In this document: piece by piece, positions 54,819 to 64,000 of the stretch
Position numbering within the stretch: position 1 is the stretch's first letter
Layout of the letters: each line of letters opens with the position of its first letter
From: Chrysemys picta bellii
Lineage: Eukaryota; Chordata; Testudines; Emydidae
Length of the DNA: 64,000 nucleotides
Reading direction: 5' to 3'
Assembly (NCBI RefSeq): GCF_011386835.1
Contig: NC_088795.1
Span: 106,886,434-106,950,433, forward strand
Made by a program: the position numbers and the translations under genes
The notes under the pieces: generated by a model
What the model was told of the DNA's origin: nothing
What the model saw: only the letters and a program-made list of their open reading frames with translations
Database searches by the model: none

Positions 54819-57800
54819 AGGAACATAAGAATGGCCATACTGGGTCAGACCAAAAGTCCATCAAGCCCAGTATCCTGTCCTCTGACAGTGGCCAATGGCA
54901 GGTGCCCCAAAGGGAAAGAACAGACAGGTTATCATCCAGTGATCCATACCCTGTCACCCAATCCCAGCTTCTGGCAAACAGATGCTAGGGACACCATTCC
55001 TGCCCATCCCGGCTAATAGACATTGATGGACCTATCTTCCATGAATCTATCTAGCTCCCTTTTGAACCCCGTTATAGTATTGGCCTTCACAACACCCTCT
55101 GGCAAGGAATTTCAGAGGTTGACAGTGCATTGTGTGAAAAAATACTTTCTTGTGTTTGTTTTAAACCTGCTATCTATTAATTTCATTTGGTGGCTCCTTG
55201 TTCTTGTATTATGAGAAGGAGTAAATAACACTTACTTATTTACTTTCTCTATATCACTCATGATTTATAGACCTCTATCATATCCCCCTTAGTTGCCTCT
55301 TTTCCAAACTGAAAAGTCCCAGTCTTATTAATCTCTCCTCATACAGAAGCCGTTCTATACCCCTAATAATTTTTGTTGCCCTTTTCTGAACCTTTTCCAA
55401 TTCCAGTATATCTTTTTTGAGACGGGGCGACCACATCTGCACGCAGTATTCAAGGTGTGGGCATACCATGGATTTATATAGAGGCAATATTATATTTTCT
55501 GTCTTATTATCTATCCCTTTCTTGATGATTCCCAGCATTCTGTTTGCTTTTTTGACTGCCGCTGCACATTGAGTGGATGATTTCAGAGAACCATCCACAA
55601 TGACTCCAAGATCTCTTTGAGTGGTAACAGCTCATTTAGACCCCATCATTGTATATGTATAGTTAGGATTATGTTTTCCAATGTGCATTACTTTGCATTT
55701 ATCAACAGTAAATTTCATCTGCCATTTTGTTGCCTAGTCACCCAGTTTTGTGAGATCCTTTTGTAGCTCTTCGCAGTCTGCTTGGGACTTAACTATCTTG
55801 AGTAGTTCTGTATCATCTGCAAATTTTGCCACCTCACTGTTTGCCCCTTTTTCCAGATCATTTATGAATATGTTAAATAGGACTGTTCCCAGTACAGATT
55901 CCTGGGGGACACCACTATTTACCTCTCTCCATTCTGAAAACTGACCATTTATTCCTACCCTTTGTTTCCTATCTTTTAACTAGTTACTAATCCATGAGAG
56001 AACCTTCCCTCTTATCTCATGACTGCTTATTTTGCTTAAGAGCTTTTGGTGAGGGATCTTGTCAAAGGCTTTCTGAAAATCTAAATACACTATATCCACT
56101 GGATCTCCTTTGTCCACATGCTTGTTGAACCGCTCAAAGAATTCTAGTAGATTGGTGAGGCGTGATTTCCCTTTACAAAAAACCTGTTGACTATTTCCCA
56201 ACAAATTATGTTCATCTATGTGTCTGACAATTTTGTTCTTTACGATAATTTCAACCAATTTGCCCGGTACTGAAGTGAGGCTTACTGGCATGTAATTTCA
56301 ACGGTCACCTCTGGAGCCCTTTTTAAAAATTGGCGTCACATTAGCTATCCTCCAGTCATTTGGTACAGAACCTGATTTAAATGATAGGTTACAGATGACA
56401 GTTAGTAGTCTATTATTAGTCTCAATTTCACATTTGAGTTCCTTCAGAACTCTTGGGTGAATACCATCAGGTCCTGGAGACTTATTACTGTTTAATTTAT
56501 CAATTTGTTCCAAAACCTCCTCTAATGACACCTCAATTTGGGACAGTTCCTCAAATCTGTCACCCAAAAAGAATGGCTAGGGTTTGGGAATCTCCCTCAC
56601 ATCCTCAACAGTGAAGAATGATGCAAAGTATTCATTTAGTTTCTCCCCAATGGCCTTATCGTCTTTGAGTGCTGCTTTAGCATCTCAATCGTCCAGTGGC
56701 CCCACTGGTTGTTTAGCAGGCTTTCTGCTTCTGATGTATTTAAAAAAAAATTGCTATTACTTTTGGAGTCTTTGGCTAGCTGTTCTTCAAATTCTTTTTT
56801 GGTCTTTCTAATTATATTTTTACACTTCATTTGCCAGAGTTTATTCTCTTTTCTATTTTCCTCATTAGGATTTATCTTCTACTTTTTAAAGGATGCCTTT
56901 TTGCCTCTCACTGCTTCCTTTACTTTGTTGTTTAACCACGGTGGTTCTTTTTTGGTTCTCTTACTATGTTTTTTAAATTGTGGTATACATCAAAGTTGAG
57001 CCTCTATTATGGTGTCTTTAAAAAGTTTCCACGCAGCTTGCAGAGATTTTACTTTTGGTACTATACCTTTTAATTTCTGTTTCACTAATGTCCTCATTTT
57101 TGTGTAGTTCCTTTTTCTGAAATTAAATGTGACAGCGTTGGGCCGCTGTGGAGTTTTCCCCGCCACACGGATGTTAAATTTAATTATATTATGGTCACTA
57201 TTACCAAGTGGTCCAGCTATATTCACCTCTTGGACCTGATCCTATGCTCCACTTAGGACTAAATCAAGAATTGCCTCTTCTCTTGTGGGTTCCAGGACAA
57301 GCTGCTCCAAGAAGCAGTCATTTAAGGTGTCAAGAAACTTTATCTCAGCATCCCTTCCTTTGGTGATATGTATCCAGTCAGTATGGAGATAGTTGAAATC
57401 CTCCATTATTTTTATTGAGTTTTTCATTTTAATAGCCTCTCTAATCTCCCTGAGTATTTCAGAGTCACTAACACCATCCTGGTCAGGTGGTCCGTAATAT
57501 AGCCATACTGCTATATTCTTTTTTTTCAAGCATGGAATTACTATCCATAGAGATTCTATAGTACAATTTAGCTCATTTAAGATTTTTACTTCATTTGATT
57601 CTACGCTTTCTTTCACATATAGTGCCACTCCCCAACCAGCACGACGTGTTCTGTCCTTCTGATATATTTTGTACCCTGGTATTACTGTGTCTCATTGATT
57701 ATCCTCATTCTACCAGATTTCTGTGATGCATATTATATCAATATCCTTATTTAATGCAAGGCACTCTGGTTCACCCATCTTATTATTTAGACTTCTAGCA

Positions 57801-57929
57801 TTGGTATATAAGCATTTTAAAAATTTGTCATTTTTTGGCTGTCCCCTATTGCATGGCATAATTGAATGGGACTTTTTTTCATTTGACTGTTTCTCATCAG
57901 ATCCTCCCTGTATTTTTTTTTCATTTTCC
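54819..57929 (-). mobile_element. CR1 LINE, near full-length ORF2, decayed
   Basis: The element is flanked by the 5-bp duplication ATCTT on the plus strand (54814-54818 and 57930-57934). Minus-strand order: [16 protein letters not shown] (endonuclease start, about 57830), ITEIW, a mutated MEDFNYLHTDW (GDFN block, about 57390), LGNSDHNIIKF (about 57200), [60 protein letters not shown] (about 56090), a GVPQ-type block near 55910, FADDTELL (about 55830) and [13 protein letters not shown]. The 3' UTR (55020-54819) ends in AAGAACATAAG-type units, the same subfamily as 6349-7733. At least five stops or frameshifts break the gene. Confidence 0.9.
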
Positions 57930-57949
57930 ATCTTAAGAAGCATGTAGAA

Positions 57950-58168
57950 CAGTGGTTCTCAAACTTTTGCATTGGTGACCCCTTTCACTCAGCACGCCTA
58001 TGAGTGTGACTCCCTTTATGAATTAAAAACATTTTTTTTATATTTAACACCATTATAAATGCTGGGGGTGAATCAGGGTTTGAGGGTGGAGGCAGACAGC
58101 TCACAACCCCCCACGTAATAACCTCATGACCCCCTGAAGGGTCACGACACCCAGTTTGAGAACACCCA
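57950..58168. mobile_element. hAT-type MITE inside the Penelope element
   Basis: A 219-bp element with ends CAGTGGTTCTCAAAC and GTTTGAGAACACCCA (imperfect inverted repeats) and an exact 8-bp duplication ATGTAGAA (57942-57949 and 58169-58176). It lies 15 bp from the CR1 insertion site, and both cut the same conserved RT block. The ends relate it to the MITE at 38693-39617. Confidence 0.9.
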
Positions 58169-59299
58169 ATGTAGAAGGTCCCTGGGGGCAGGGGGAATGG
58201 GGTTGTAGATTTTTCTCTTGGAGTTGTTTGGGGAAGGATTTGATGATATCCTTAAATTCCTGTGGGAACTGTAGTGTGGGATCTTTTTTGAATTCTGCGT
58301 AATAGGTGGTGACGGAGAGTTGTTGGTTGGCCTTGTAGATGTAGTCAACGTGGCTGAGGACAACAATGGTGACCCCTTTGTCTGCTGGTTTGATCACTAT
58401 CTGATGGTTGGATTTCAGGGACTGTATAGCTGTCCTCTTGCAGGGGAGAAATTGTGGTGGATGTAATGTTTAAGGATTTCACAGTCAGTTTCTTTTCCTG
58501 AAGCAATTAATGTAATGATCAAGTATTTGGTTTCATCTGCTGTGAGGTGTCAGTCAGATGATTCTTTTTTCTTATTACTATTGGTGGGGACATGGTAGTT
58601 TTGGGTGGTGTCATATTTCTTGTGACAGAATTATTTGAGGGGGAATTAAAGAAATAGTTCTTCTAGTTCTCCGCACATTTGTATGGGGTCATGTTCTGTG
58701 GTGGGGCAGAAGTTCGGTCTCATGAAGAGTAAAGATAATTCAGCTCTGGTTAGGGGTAGTCTTGATAAGTTGATGATGTTGGAGTGTCAGGTAGTCGTGG
58801 TGAGTCCCTGTGTTATGATTTCTCCCAAAGAGGTGTTCTGTAGGTTGAGAGTTGTAGTTTGTTCCACTTTCTGTATTTATGCTTGGATGGCTGTCATCAG
58901 GTTTTTCTGATAGTTGTTTTGGGTTTCTTGCATGATCTATAGGTAAGGTTCCTGATTTTCTCTGTGCAGTGTATGGGAGTAGGTGATGATTTCTTATTTA
59001 ACGTGGTCTCTTCTGGAGTATGTGGGGTGTAGGAGAGGGTTCCTCAGTTTTTCAGAAGTTCTTCAGCACAGCTGTTCAGCATACTTGGAGCTGTATGTAG
59101 TGGTTAGAGAGTTATAGATAGCTAATCTACTGGGGATGATGTTGCCAATGCGAGTTTGTTCAGTACGGTATGTTTTCCATTAATTAATCTAGGGAAGTTT
59201 TCATTCTCTCAAATTATGGATCTTAAACCACTTCCAGTCAAAGAAACAGACAATGGAAAGTACAAAAAGGTAAATCATAACTTGTATATGTTTCCAAAA

Positions 59300-60150
59300 A
59301 AACATGATTCATGGGATCACCAGTAGAATTATGAAATTACACAATTTTACAACTTGTCAAAGCTGCATGACCAGACTATACTACATAGAAAACAGCTGTT
59401 AAGTTTGGATAATGTAATAAAAGAGAGAAGACATGCATGGATGGAGATGTGGGAAGGAAGAGACAGGAAGGAGATTGAAAAAGAGGAGGGGTTGTGCTTA
59501 ATGGAGTTCTGGCATTCTTTGACCATCTCAACATTTATCTCCAAATGTATCTATAAATAGGATTGGAATTTCTTCAAATTCATATAATTGTTCTCTATAG
59601 TGACAAGCTATTCTTTCTTTGGCTGCTAACTCAGACAGCTCCTAATACTGCTCTTCTGAACATAAGCTGACTCTTCCATTTTTGTAAAATCATCTGCTTG
59701 GTGATCATTACAGCCCTCAAGAACCAAAGTCTTTGTTACATTAACATTAATAAAGATATCCTATCTCCTAAAACTGGAAGGGACCTTGGAAGGTCATTGA
59801 GTCTAGCCCCCTGCCTTCACTAGCAGGACCAAGTACTGATTTTGCCCCAGATCCCTAAGTGATCCCTTCAAGGATTGAACTCACAACCCTAGATTTAATA
59901 GGCCAATGTGCAAACCACTGAGCTATCCCTCCCCCTGTGGAGTTAAACCCAGTTTAGCAGATAAGTAACCTAGGATATCATTTCCAGATGAGGTTTGGCT
60001 GCTGAAGCCAAGAACTACTTTAATTCTTGTGTCCACCTCTTTCCACAGCTGCCTGACTGTTGGCCAATCCCATAGCATGTGCTTTGGGGTTCCTTTTTCT
60101 TTGTTACTGTGCTAACAAACATCAGAGGATAAGGCCTTTCACTTGTGCAA
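59300..60150 (-). pseudogene. L1-like LINE ORF2 C-terminal remnant
   Basis: On the minus strand a piece reads HMLWDWPTVRQLWKEVDTRI and on to LGFSSQTSSGNDILGYLSAKLG (about 60085-59945). This is the segment after RT in L1-type ORF2 where 'HMLW.CP....FW..V' is typical. Beyond the SINE insertion (59758-59934) it continues as LRAVMITKQMILQKWKS (about 59725-59675) and ELAAKERIACHYREQLYEFEEIP (about 59640-59570), followed by a probable 3' UTR. Endonuclease and RT proper were not found nearby. It probably belongs to the same element as the ORF1 remnant at 62535-63180. Confidence 0.65.
59758..59934 (-). mobile_element. tRNA-derived SINE with CR1-like tail
   Basis: The plus strand reads TAAAACTGGAAGGGACCTTGGAAGG...CCCCCTGCCTTCACTAGCAGG...AAGGATTGAACTCACAACCCT...AACCACTGAGCTATCCCTCC. 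That is the reverse complement of the SINE at 21225-21419, with the B box (GGATTGAACTC reversed) and A box (CCACTGAGCTA reversed) in place. It interrupts the L1-like remnant. Confidence 0.88.
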
Positions 60151-61642
60151 CTTCTGTGGAAACCAATACATTTTGAATAAAATCTTTTGTTGTGTCAAGT
60201 GTTGCCTAGGATCCACAGAGAATATTGCGGAATGTTACTGCAGAAGCTTGATGCAAATCAGTCATGTAGGGTGTAATTTTCCTGAGTGTTGCTGATTGAG
60301 AAGGAGGTGGGAAGGGGTAGGGAAGAGTGGTATGACAAAGGGATATAGGAGAGGGGGAGGGAAGAGCACAAAATGACAGCTGAAAGCAAAAGCATAAAAA
60401 TACATAACATATACACATATTGCCAAGCATAAACCTATTGCCAAGCATGACTGGCTATCTTCAGTGTGTGGGGCTTGGATTACAGGCCTACTCTATCCTA
60501 AGTGGTATCTCTCCACTTACCACTTAAAATAAAATCACAATGAAAAATCTGCAATTATCAAACACTTAACACTGTAAATAAAACTAAAGCAACTGTAAAT
60601 TCTGGAGGGGGTGGACTGGTGAGACACCTCCAGGTATGAGCTCTACCAATTGCCACTATTTACATTATATTTTCTAAGAGGTATTCTGTATTTTCCATCC
60701 CACAGAGTAGAAAGTACATTGTAAGGACATAGAAAGGGAGTACACACTTCACAAATGGTATTTCTAAACCTGATATGCCAAGGATATGCCTGTGTATTAT
60801 CCCCCAAATGCAATATTTTCAGTTTGCCACACACAACACCAGAATAGTGGTAATACAGTTTAGTGTACTAAGTATGTTGTGGGGATTATGTCTAGGACCA
60901 CAAAACCCCCTCTCTTTGGTTTGCAAACAAACATTCCTCTCCCCATATTAAGTGAACATATAATGCATAGGGGAGAAAACTAACTGCTCCCAGAAATTGT
61001 GAATTTCTGCACAAAAGAGCACAACAAACAATTCTATTCAGCAAGTGAATCTTAATACAAATTTCATATTCCATGTTCATGTAGTCAGGGTCTGAGATTA
61101 TAGAATGTGTTAGGGTCAGGAAAGGGGCTGAAAAGGTTGAGGAAGGGGATTCAGAGGGCAGGGTGATGTGGAAAAAAGAGGGGGGAAGTAGAGGAGGGAG
61201 TAAAGGGAGCATGAGGTAGGACATGGGAGGAACAGAAGGCAAGGGATCTGGGGAAATGGCCTGGGCAAGGGGAGAGGAAGGAAGTAGTTAGAAGGTAATA
61301 GAGAGGGCAGATATCACTGTTCCATGTAGATCAGCAACTTGCATTGATCCTCTCTTCTGCCCATTGGCCCACAGGAGATACAACTACATTGCTCGGCTCC
61401 TGTGAACCTTTCCATGATGTCTTGAAGCGAGAGGTAATACCTATTACACGTCCAGCACATCAAATGTCAATCTGCCAGGCTTTGAGGCCTCCAGTGATGA
61501 GATGTGGCAACACTATAGGGTCTCCCATTGGCACCAATTTTGAAAAGAGTAATGAGAGCCCTTAAATCCTACAGAGCAACAGGGAGCTGCACTGCCCTCT
61601 GGTAATCTCTTTGGTATACTTCAGTGTCACGCTAACAAAGAC
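60151..61642. other. No gene recognised
   Basis: About 1.5 kb between the L1-like pieces. A purine-rich stretch lies at about 61095-61290 and another at 60295-60370. The minus-strand frames 60206-60448 and 60892-61242 show no domain. It may contain diverged L1 ORF2 sequence that I could not recognise. Confidence 0.4.
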
Positions 61643-61650
61643 CTCATCTA

Positions 61651-62158
61651 TAAGACTATGATTATGTCACGAAAGTCACGGAATCCGTGACTTCCATTGA
61701 CCTCCATGAGATTTTCTGTCCTGCGGCTGGAGCTCCCAGCCAGACCTGCCCCCACATCTCCCACCCTGCTACTGCCCAGCTGCAGCAGGCGGCAGAGGGC
61801 TGGCGGACCCTGCAGCTGCCCAGCTGCCATGGGGAGCGGGGGACACCCACACCGTGGTGGGCGGTGGCAGGAACCCCTGCAGGTGCTCATGCACGGTGGG
61901 TGGCCAGGGGACCCTTTAGCTGTCCAGCTGCCCCGGGGCTGAAGGGACCCTTGCAGCAGCCCAGCTCCAGCCCCCTGCAACAGTGGGAGATCCAGGAGCC
62001 CCAGCAGCAGTAGGTGCTGAACCCACCACCCCTCTTGTCGGGGATATTTTTAGTGAAAGTCAGGGACAGGTCATGGGCTTCCATGAATATTTGTTTATTG
62101 CCCATGGCCTGTCCATGACTTTTTTACTAAAACTATCCATGATAAAATCTTAGCCTTA
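61651..62158. mobile_element. 508-bp MITE with 8-bp duplication (hAT-like)
   Basis: The ends TAAGACTATGATTATGTCA and TGATAAAATCTTAGCCTTA are imperfect inverted repeats (about 14 of 18 matching). CTCATCTA flanks both sides (61643-61650 and 62159-62166). Each end has a further fold-back area (GTCACGGAATCCGTGAC on the left; CATGGGCTTCCATG...CATGGCCTGTCCATG on the right). The GC-rich middle (61720-61990, CAGCTG/CTGCAG-rich) yields long spurious open frames on both strands. Confidence 0.8.
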
Positions 62159-62166
62159 CTCATCTA

Positions 62167-62534
62167 TTAGAAACAATTGGTTTGTGTCCAGTTATATGAA
62201 ATGTTTCATTAACTCCCAAACCGAAATATAGGAGCAAATGCACTTAATAGTGCTAATATACGGTTTAAATACATACTTTCCACAATCAGTTCTCTCCCAT
62301 GAGATCAATTTAGGATGGTGTTCCCTCAACTCTGCTGTTGAGGCATGTCACATTTAGCCATTTGATGAGAACTGAGATTCGTGTTCCAAAAGTTAATAAA
62401 ATATAAGCTTGAGCCAGAAGAGAGAACCCAAAAAAGTAAGGAAGTTAGACACAGTCACTGGATAAGTTACTATGAGCAATTAGGACACACAAACAATTGG
62501 GAAGTAAACTTAGTATAAAACAGAACAGATACTC
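62167..62534. other. No gene recognised; probable L1 inter-ORF DNA
   Basis: The stretch follows the ORF1 remnant in its reading direction. I see no recognisable ORF2 start in it. Confidence 0.4.
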
Positions 62535-63180
62535 AGTTCACCATAGGCTGTTTAAAATACTTTCTGCTTCAAGTGGCTTTTGAAACAGATGCTCTTCCTC
62601 ACCAATCTTGACATGAAACTGAGCTGAAAACGTCACAAAATATGCATGCCCTTGCTGCTTGATAAGTTCCCTAGTTCTTCCAAAGGCTGATCGCTGGTCA
62701 ACCACATCTTTTGAAAAATCTTGCAAAATCATTATCTTATTTTGTGGGCTCCCAAAAACATTTTGGGGGGGTATTTTGTTTTTTCCATGTGCTAGCTGCA
62801 CTATTTCTTTGTTAATAAATCTGAGAAGATTGATAATCAATGCATTAAGTTTGGCATGTGAGGCCAGCTTAGGAGCCAGGAACCTGTGTGCTCTTCCTAA
62901 ATCAAATGTAAAATTATCCAGCAGGCTGAGCACTTTTGCTGGGGAGAAGGAGCTGGGGAACAAATTCTGGGGATTGGCCTCTCTCTGATCCTTCAGGTAC
63001 TCCTATAATTCTCAGATTATTGCTTCAAGAACTCCACTCGAGATCTGCCACTCTAGATTTAGGAAAAGATAAGTCTGTTAGGCTTCTCTGCACCTTGGCA
63101 GAGAGCCCTTGTACCTGATCTTCCCACAATGATATTTGCCCTTCTGCTTCCTTCACCCATCTTGTCAGCACTTGCAGACA
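62535..63180 (-). pseudogene. L1-type ORF1 protein remnant
   Basis: On the minus strand, a coiled-coil-like part (VLTRWVKEAEGQISLWEDQVQGL, about 63170-63100) leads to SNNLRIIGVPEGSERGQ (about 63030-62980). The open piece 62963-62538 then has RAHRFLAPKLASHAKLNALIINLLRF, IMILQDFSKDVVDQRSAF and FVTFSAQFHVKIGEEEHLF. These are the RNA-recognition and C-terminal domains of L1 ORF1p ('RRNNLRI.GVPE', 'RAHR', 'D.S.....R..F'), which forms trimers that coat the LINE RNA. Stops (for example after DLEWSS) and a frameshift at about 62970 inactivate it. The N-terminal part near 63200-63400 is unclear. Confidence 0.75.
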
Positions 63181-63399
63181 GGAGCTAATTGAGATAACAC
63201 ATAGTTGTATTGTGGCTGTTGTGGCTTTGGTATTGAATGTCTGCAGCAGCTTTCTCGAGCAGGGCCATCACAGACAGTGCTGTCATCAACCATCTTGTTG
63301 AGGGAGTGAAGGTCTCTGTTCTCCTTGTCTTTTCATCATTCACAGAGTCCACAGCAGTCAAATATTTGCCTGCTGACATTCCAGAGATTTTGGGGTATC

Positions 63400-64000
63400 T
63401 ATTCCCTTATGGGGGGTGTCCATCACAGGCCCCAGACACCAGATGGAAATGGATATTGGTGGATGGCTCTAGAGTTCAATAGTTCCACTTATCCGTGCCA
63501 GGTGGTGACTCAGGAGTTCATCCATTTGTGAAGTGCTTTGAGATCTAGTGATGAAAAGCAATATGTAAAAGCTGTATTTTCTTTCATTCTTTCTGTGCCT
63601 TGATACCATGAGTTAGATTGTCCACACCTTGGATGGAGGATGAAAGTGTTAGATCAAATTTTAGACATCTCTAAAAATAAAACAACATTTCCATATTTAA
63701 TAATAACACAATGTTAAGCTACTAGGCTGGAAATGCATGTCTTATCCTATTGCAAGTGGGGACTGAGTCCACTCTGACCTCAGTTTGGTACAGAACACTC
63801 ATTTTTAGGCGTGGGGAGTTGAGAGATATTGGCCATTAAAATTGTCTTTGGTTTGGGACCGAATATGGATAGTCTTAAGCTTTCTGACAGTTTGATTTGG
63901 GGGAGAGATTCTCCATTTGGGGAGGAAAGTAAGAAACCTTTCTCTGGCTGGTTACTAAAATGGCACTGAGTTGAAACTGCTAAGAAATTTATCAAGATTT
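63400..64000. other. No gene recognised; MIR-like tail at 63525-63590
   Basis: GTGCTTTGAGATCTAGTGATGAAAAGC...GTAAAAGCTGTATTTTCTTTC at 63525-63590 is the same tail, in opposite orientation, as the MIR-like SINE at 17590-17800. The rest is unassigned. Confidence 0.5.

Larger units (their letters stand above)
53580..58740 (-). pseudogene. Penelope-type RT plus GIY-YIG endonuclease gene, broken
   Basis: Recognisable parts in minus-strand order: LTRAELSLLFMRPNFCPTT (about 58770-58700); IKPADKGVTIVVLSHVDYI and QLSVTTYYAEFKKDPT (58397-58280), the conserved N-terminal block; a PGTFYM stretch cut by the MITE (58190-58170); then after the CR1, TSTEGIPGLIETMFKPLTTH, SFLQDTTDFLQKLRNI and VVSMDVTSLYTNIPHKDG (motif A Asp in MDVTSLY, about 54640). 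The YIDD-containing motif C is missing: a short palindromic insertion and deletion occupies 54460-54560. Next come INFLDSTISFSNGTLQTTIYNKPT (about 54400-54320) and FKQLPHLAKLIIRSKLP (about 54060-54010). A stretch ending KNHGFNKDTGFMAHYNN (about 53650-53580) is the end of the endonuclease. Several frameshifts and stops are present. Confidence 0.8.
53302..59200 (-). mobile_element. Penelope-like retroelement, split by a CR1 and a hAT MITE
   Basis: Reading the minus strand, N-terminal protein traces begin near 59000, the RT N-terminus lies at 58740-58176, the RT core at 54838-54160, and the GIY-YIG endonuclease region at 54140-53580. A 3' region with a hammerhead-like motif follows and ends near 53302 (...CCATGCCTACAACAACACTGCAT). 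The CR1 (54819-57929) and MITE (57950-58168) interrupt a single gene: removing them with one copy of each duplication restores the order FYML(L)K-(I)HK, the conserved LPKIHK region of Penelope RTs. The 5' end is uncertain (about 59170-59330). Confidence 0.82.

Noticed and set aside
57950..58397. A single continuous protein from 58397 to 58101
   Set aside because: Its last part is translated from the hAT MITE, not Penelope sequence; the real RT continues after the MITE.
61648..62105. Open frames on both strands of 110 codons
   Set aside because: They arise from the GC-rich middle of a MITE with inverted ends and an 8-bp duplication.

Overview
The window is vertebrate nuclear DNA, most likely from a turtle. 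The evidence is the repeat content: several CR1 LINE subfamilies (one ending in repeated ATTCTATG, another in GTTCTTAT), tRNA-derived SINEs with a CR1-like 3' tail, Harbinger and hAT MITEs, Gmr1-like Ty3/gypsy elements, ERV-type solo LTRs and Penelope-like elements. A crocodilian or other sauropsid is not strictly excluded. I found no convincing exon of a host protein-coding gene and no rRNA or tRNA gene, so this looks like an intergenic or deep intronic region built largely of layered transposons.

Layout. 0.4-2.85 kb: the 3' half of a decayed Gmr1-like gypsy element with its LTR, next to a CR1 tail. 3.4-7.8 kb: an old CR1 remnant, then a CR1 inserted in a Harbinger MITE. 10.8-19.1 kb: a Harbinger MITE split by a hammerhead-bearing insertion, an ERV-type solo LTR, a gypsy solo LTR, a small hAT MITE, MIR-like SINEs and a second solo LTR. 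21-30 kb: a MITE split by a SINE, a hAT MITE and long unassigned stretches. 30.3-34.6 kb: a near-complete Harbinger transposon with an intact 429-residue transposase, a convergent two-exon Myb/SANT-like gene carrying a one-base frameshift, and an unexplained ORF antisense in that gene's intron. 35-43 kb: an LTR-like repeat, MITEs, a second hammerhead-bearing insertion, an old CR1 interrupted by a G-rich hAT MITE, and a decayed autonomous hAT element. 44.2-47.8 kb: a nearly complete CR1 with an open ORF1 esterase domain and an uninterrupted 949-codon ORF2. 49.9-53.1 kb: a gypsy integrase remnant, a CR1 tail and a third hammerhead-bearing insertion. 53.3-59.2 kb: a Penelope-like element (reverse transcriptase plus GIY-YIG endonuclease) on the minus strand, split by a hAT MITE and a 3.1-kb CR1. 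59.3-63.4 kb: pieces of an L1-like LINE on the minus strand, split by a SINE and a MITE.

The most interesting signal is a set of short fold-back insertions (172-220 bp), at 11.1, 38.3 and 52.9 kb. Each is flanked by a 12-15 bp target-site duplication, and they carry a hammerhead-ribozyme-like core (CUGANGA, helix II, GAAA, very short helix III). The 3' region of the Penelope-like element has the same arrangement of hammerhead core followed by a terminal motif like ACACGGCTAC, which suggests all are Penelope-type retroelements. Many boundaries are supported directly by target-site duplications read from the sequence; family names come from motif recognition without database searches.
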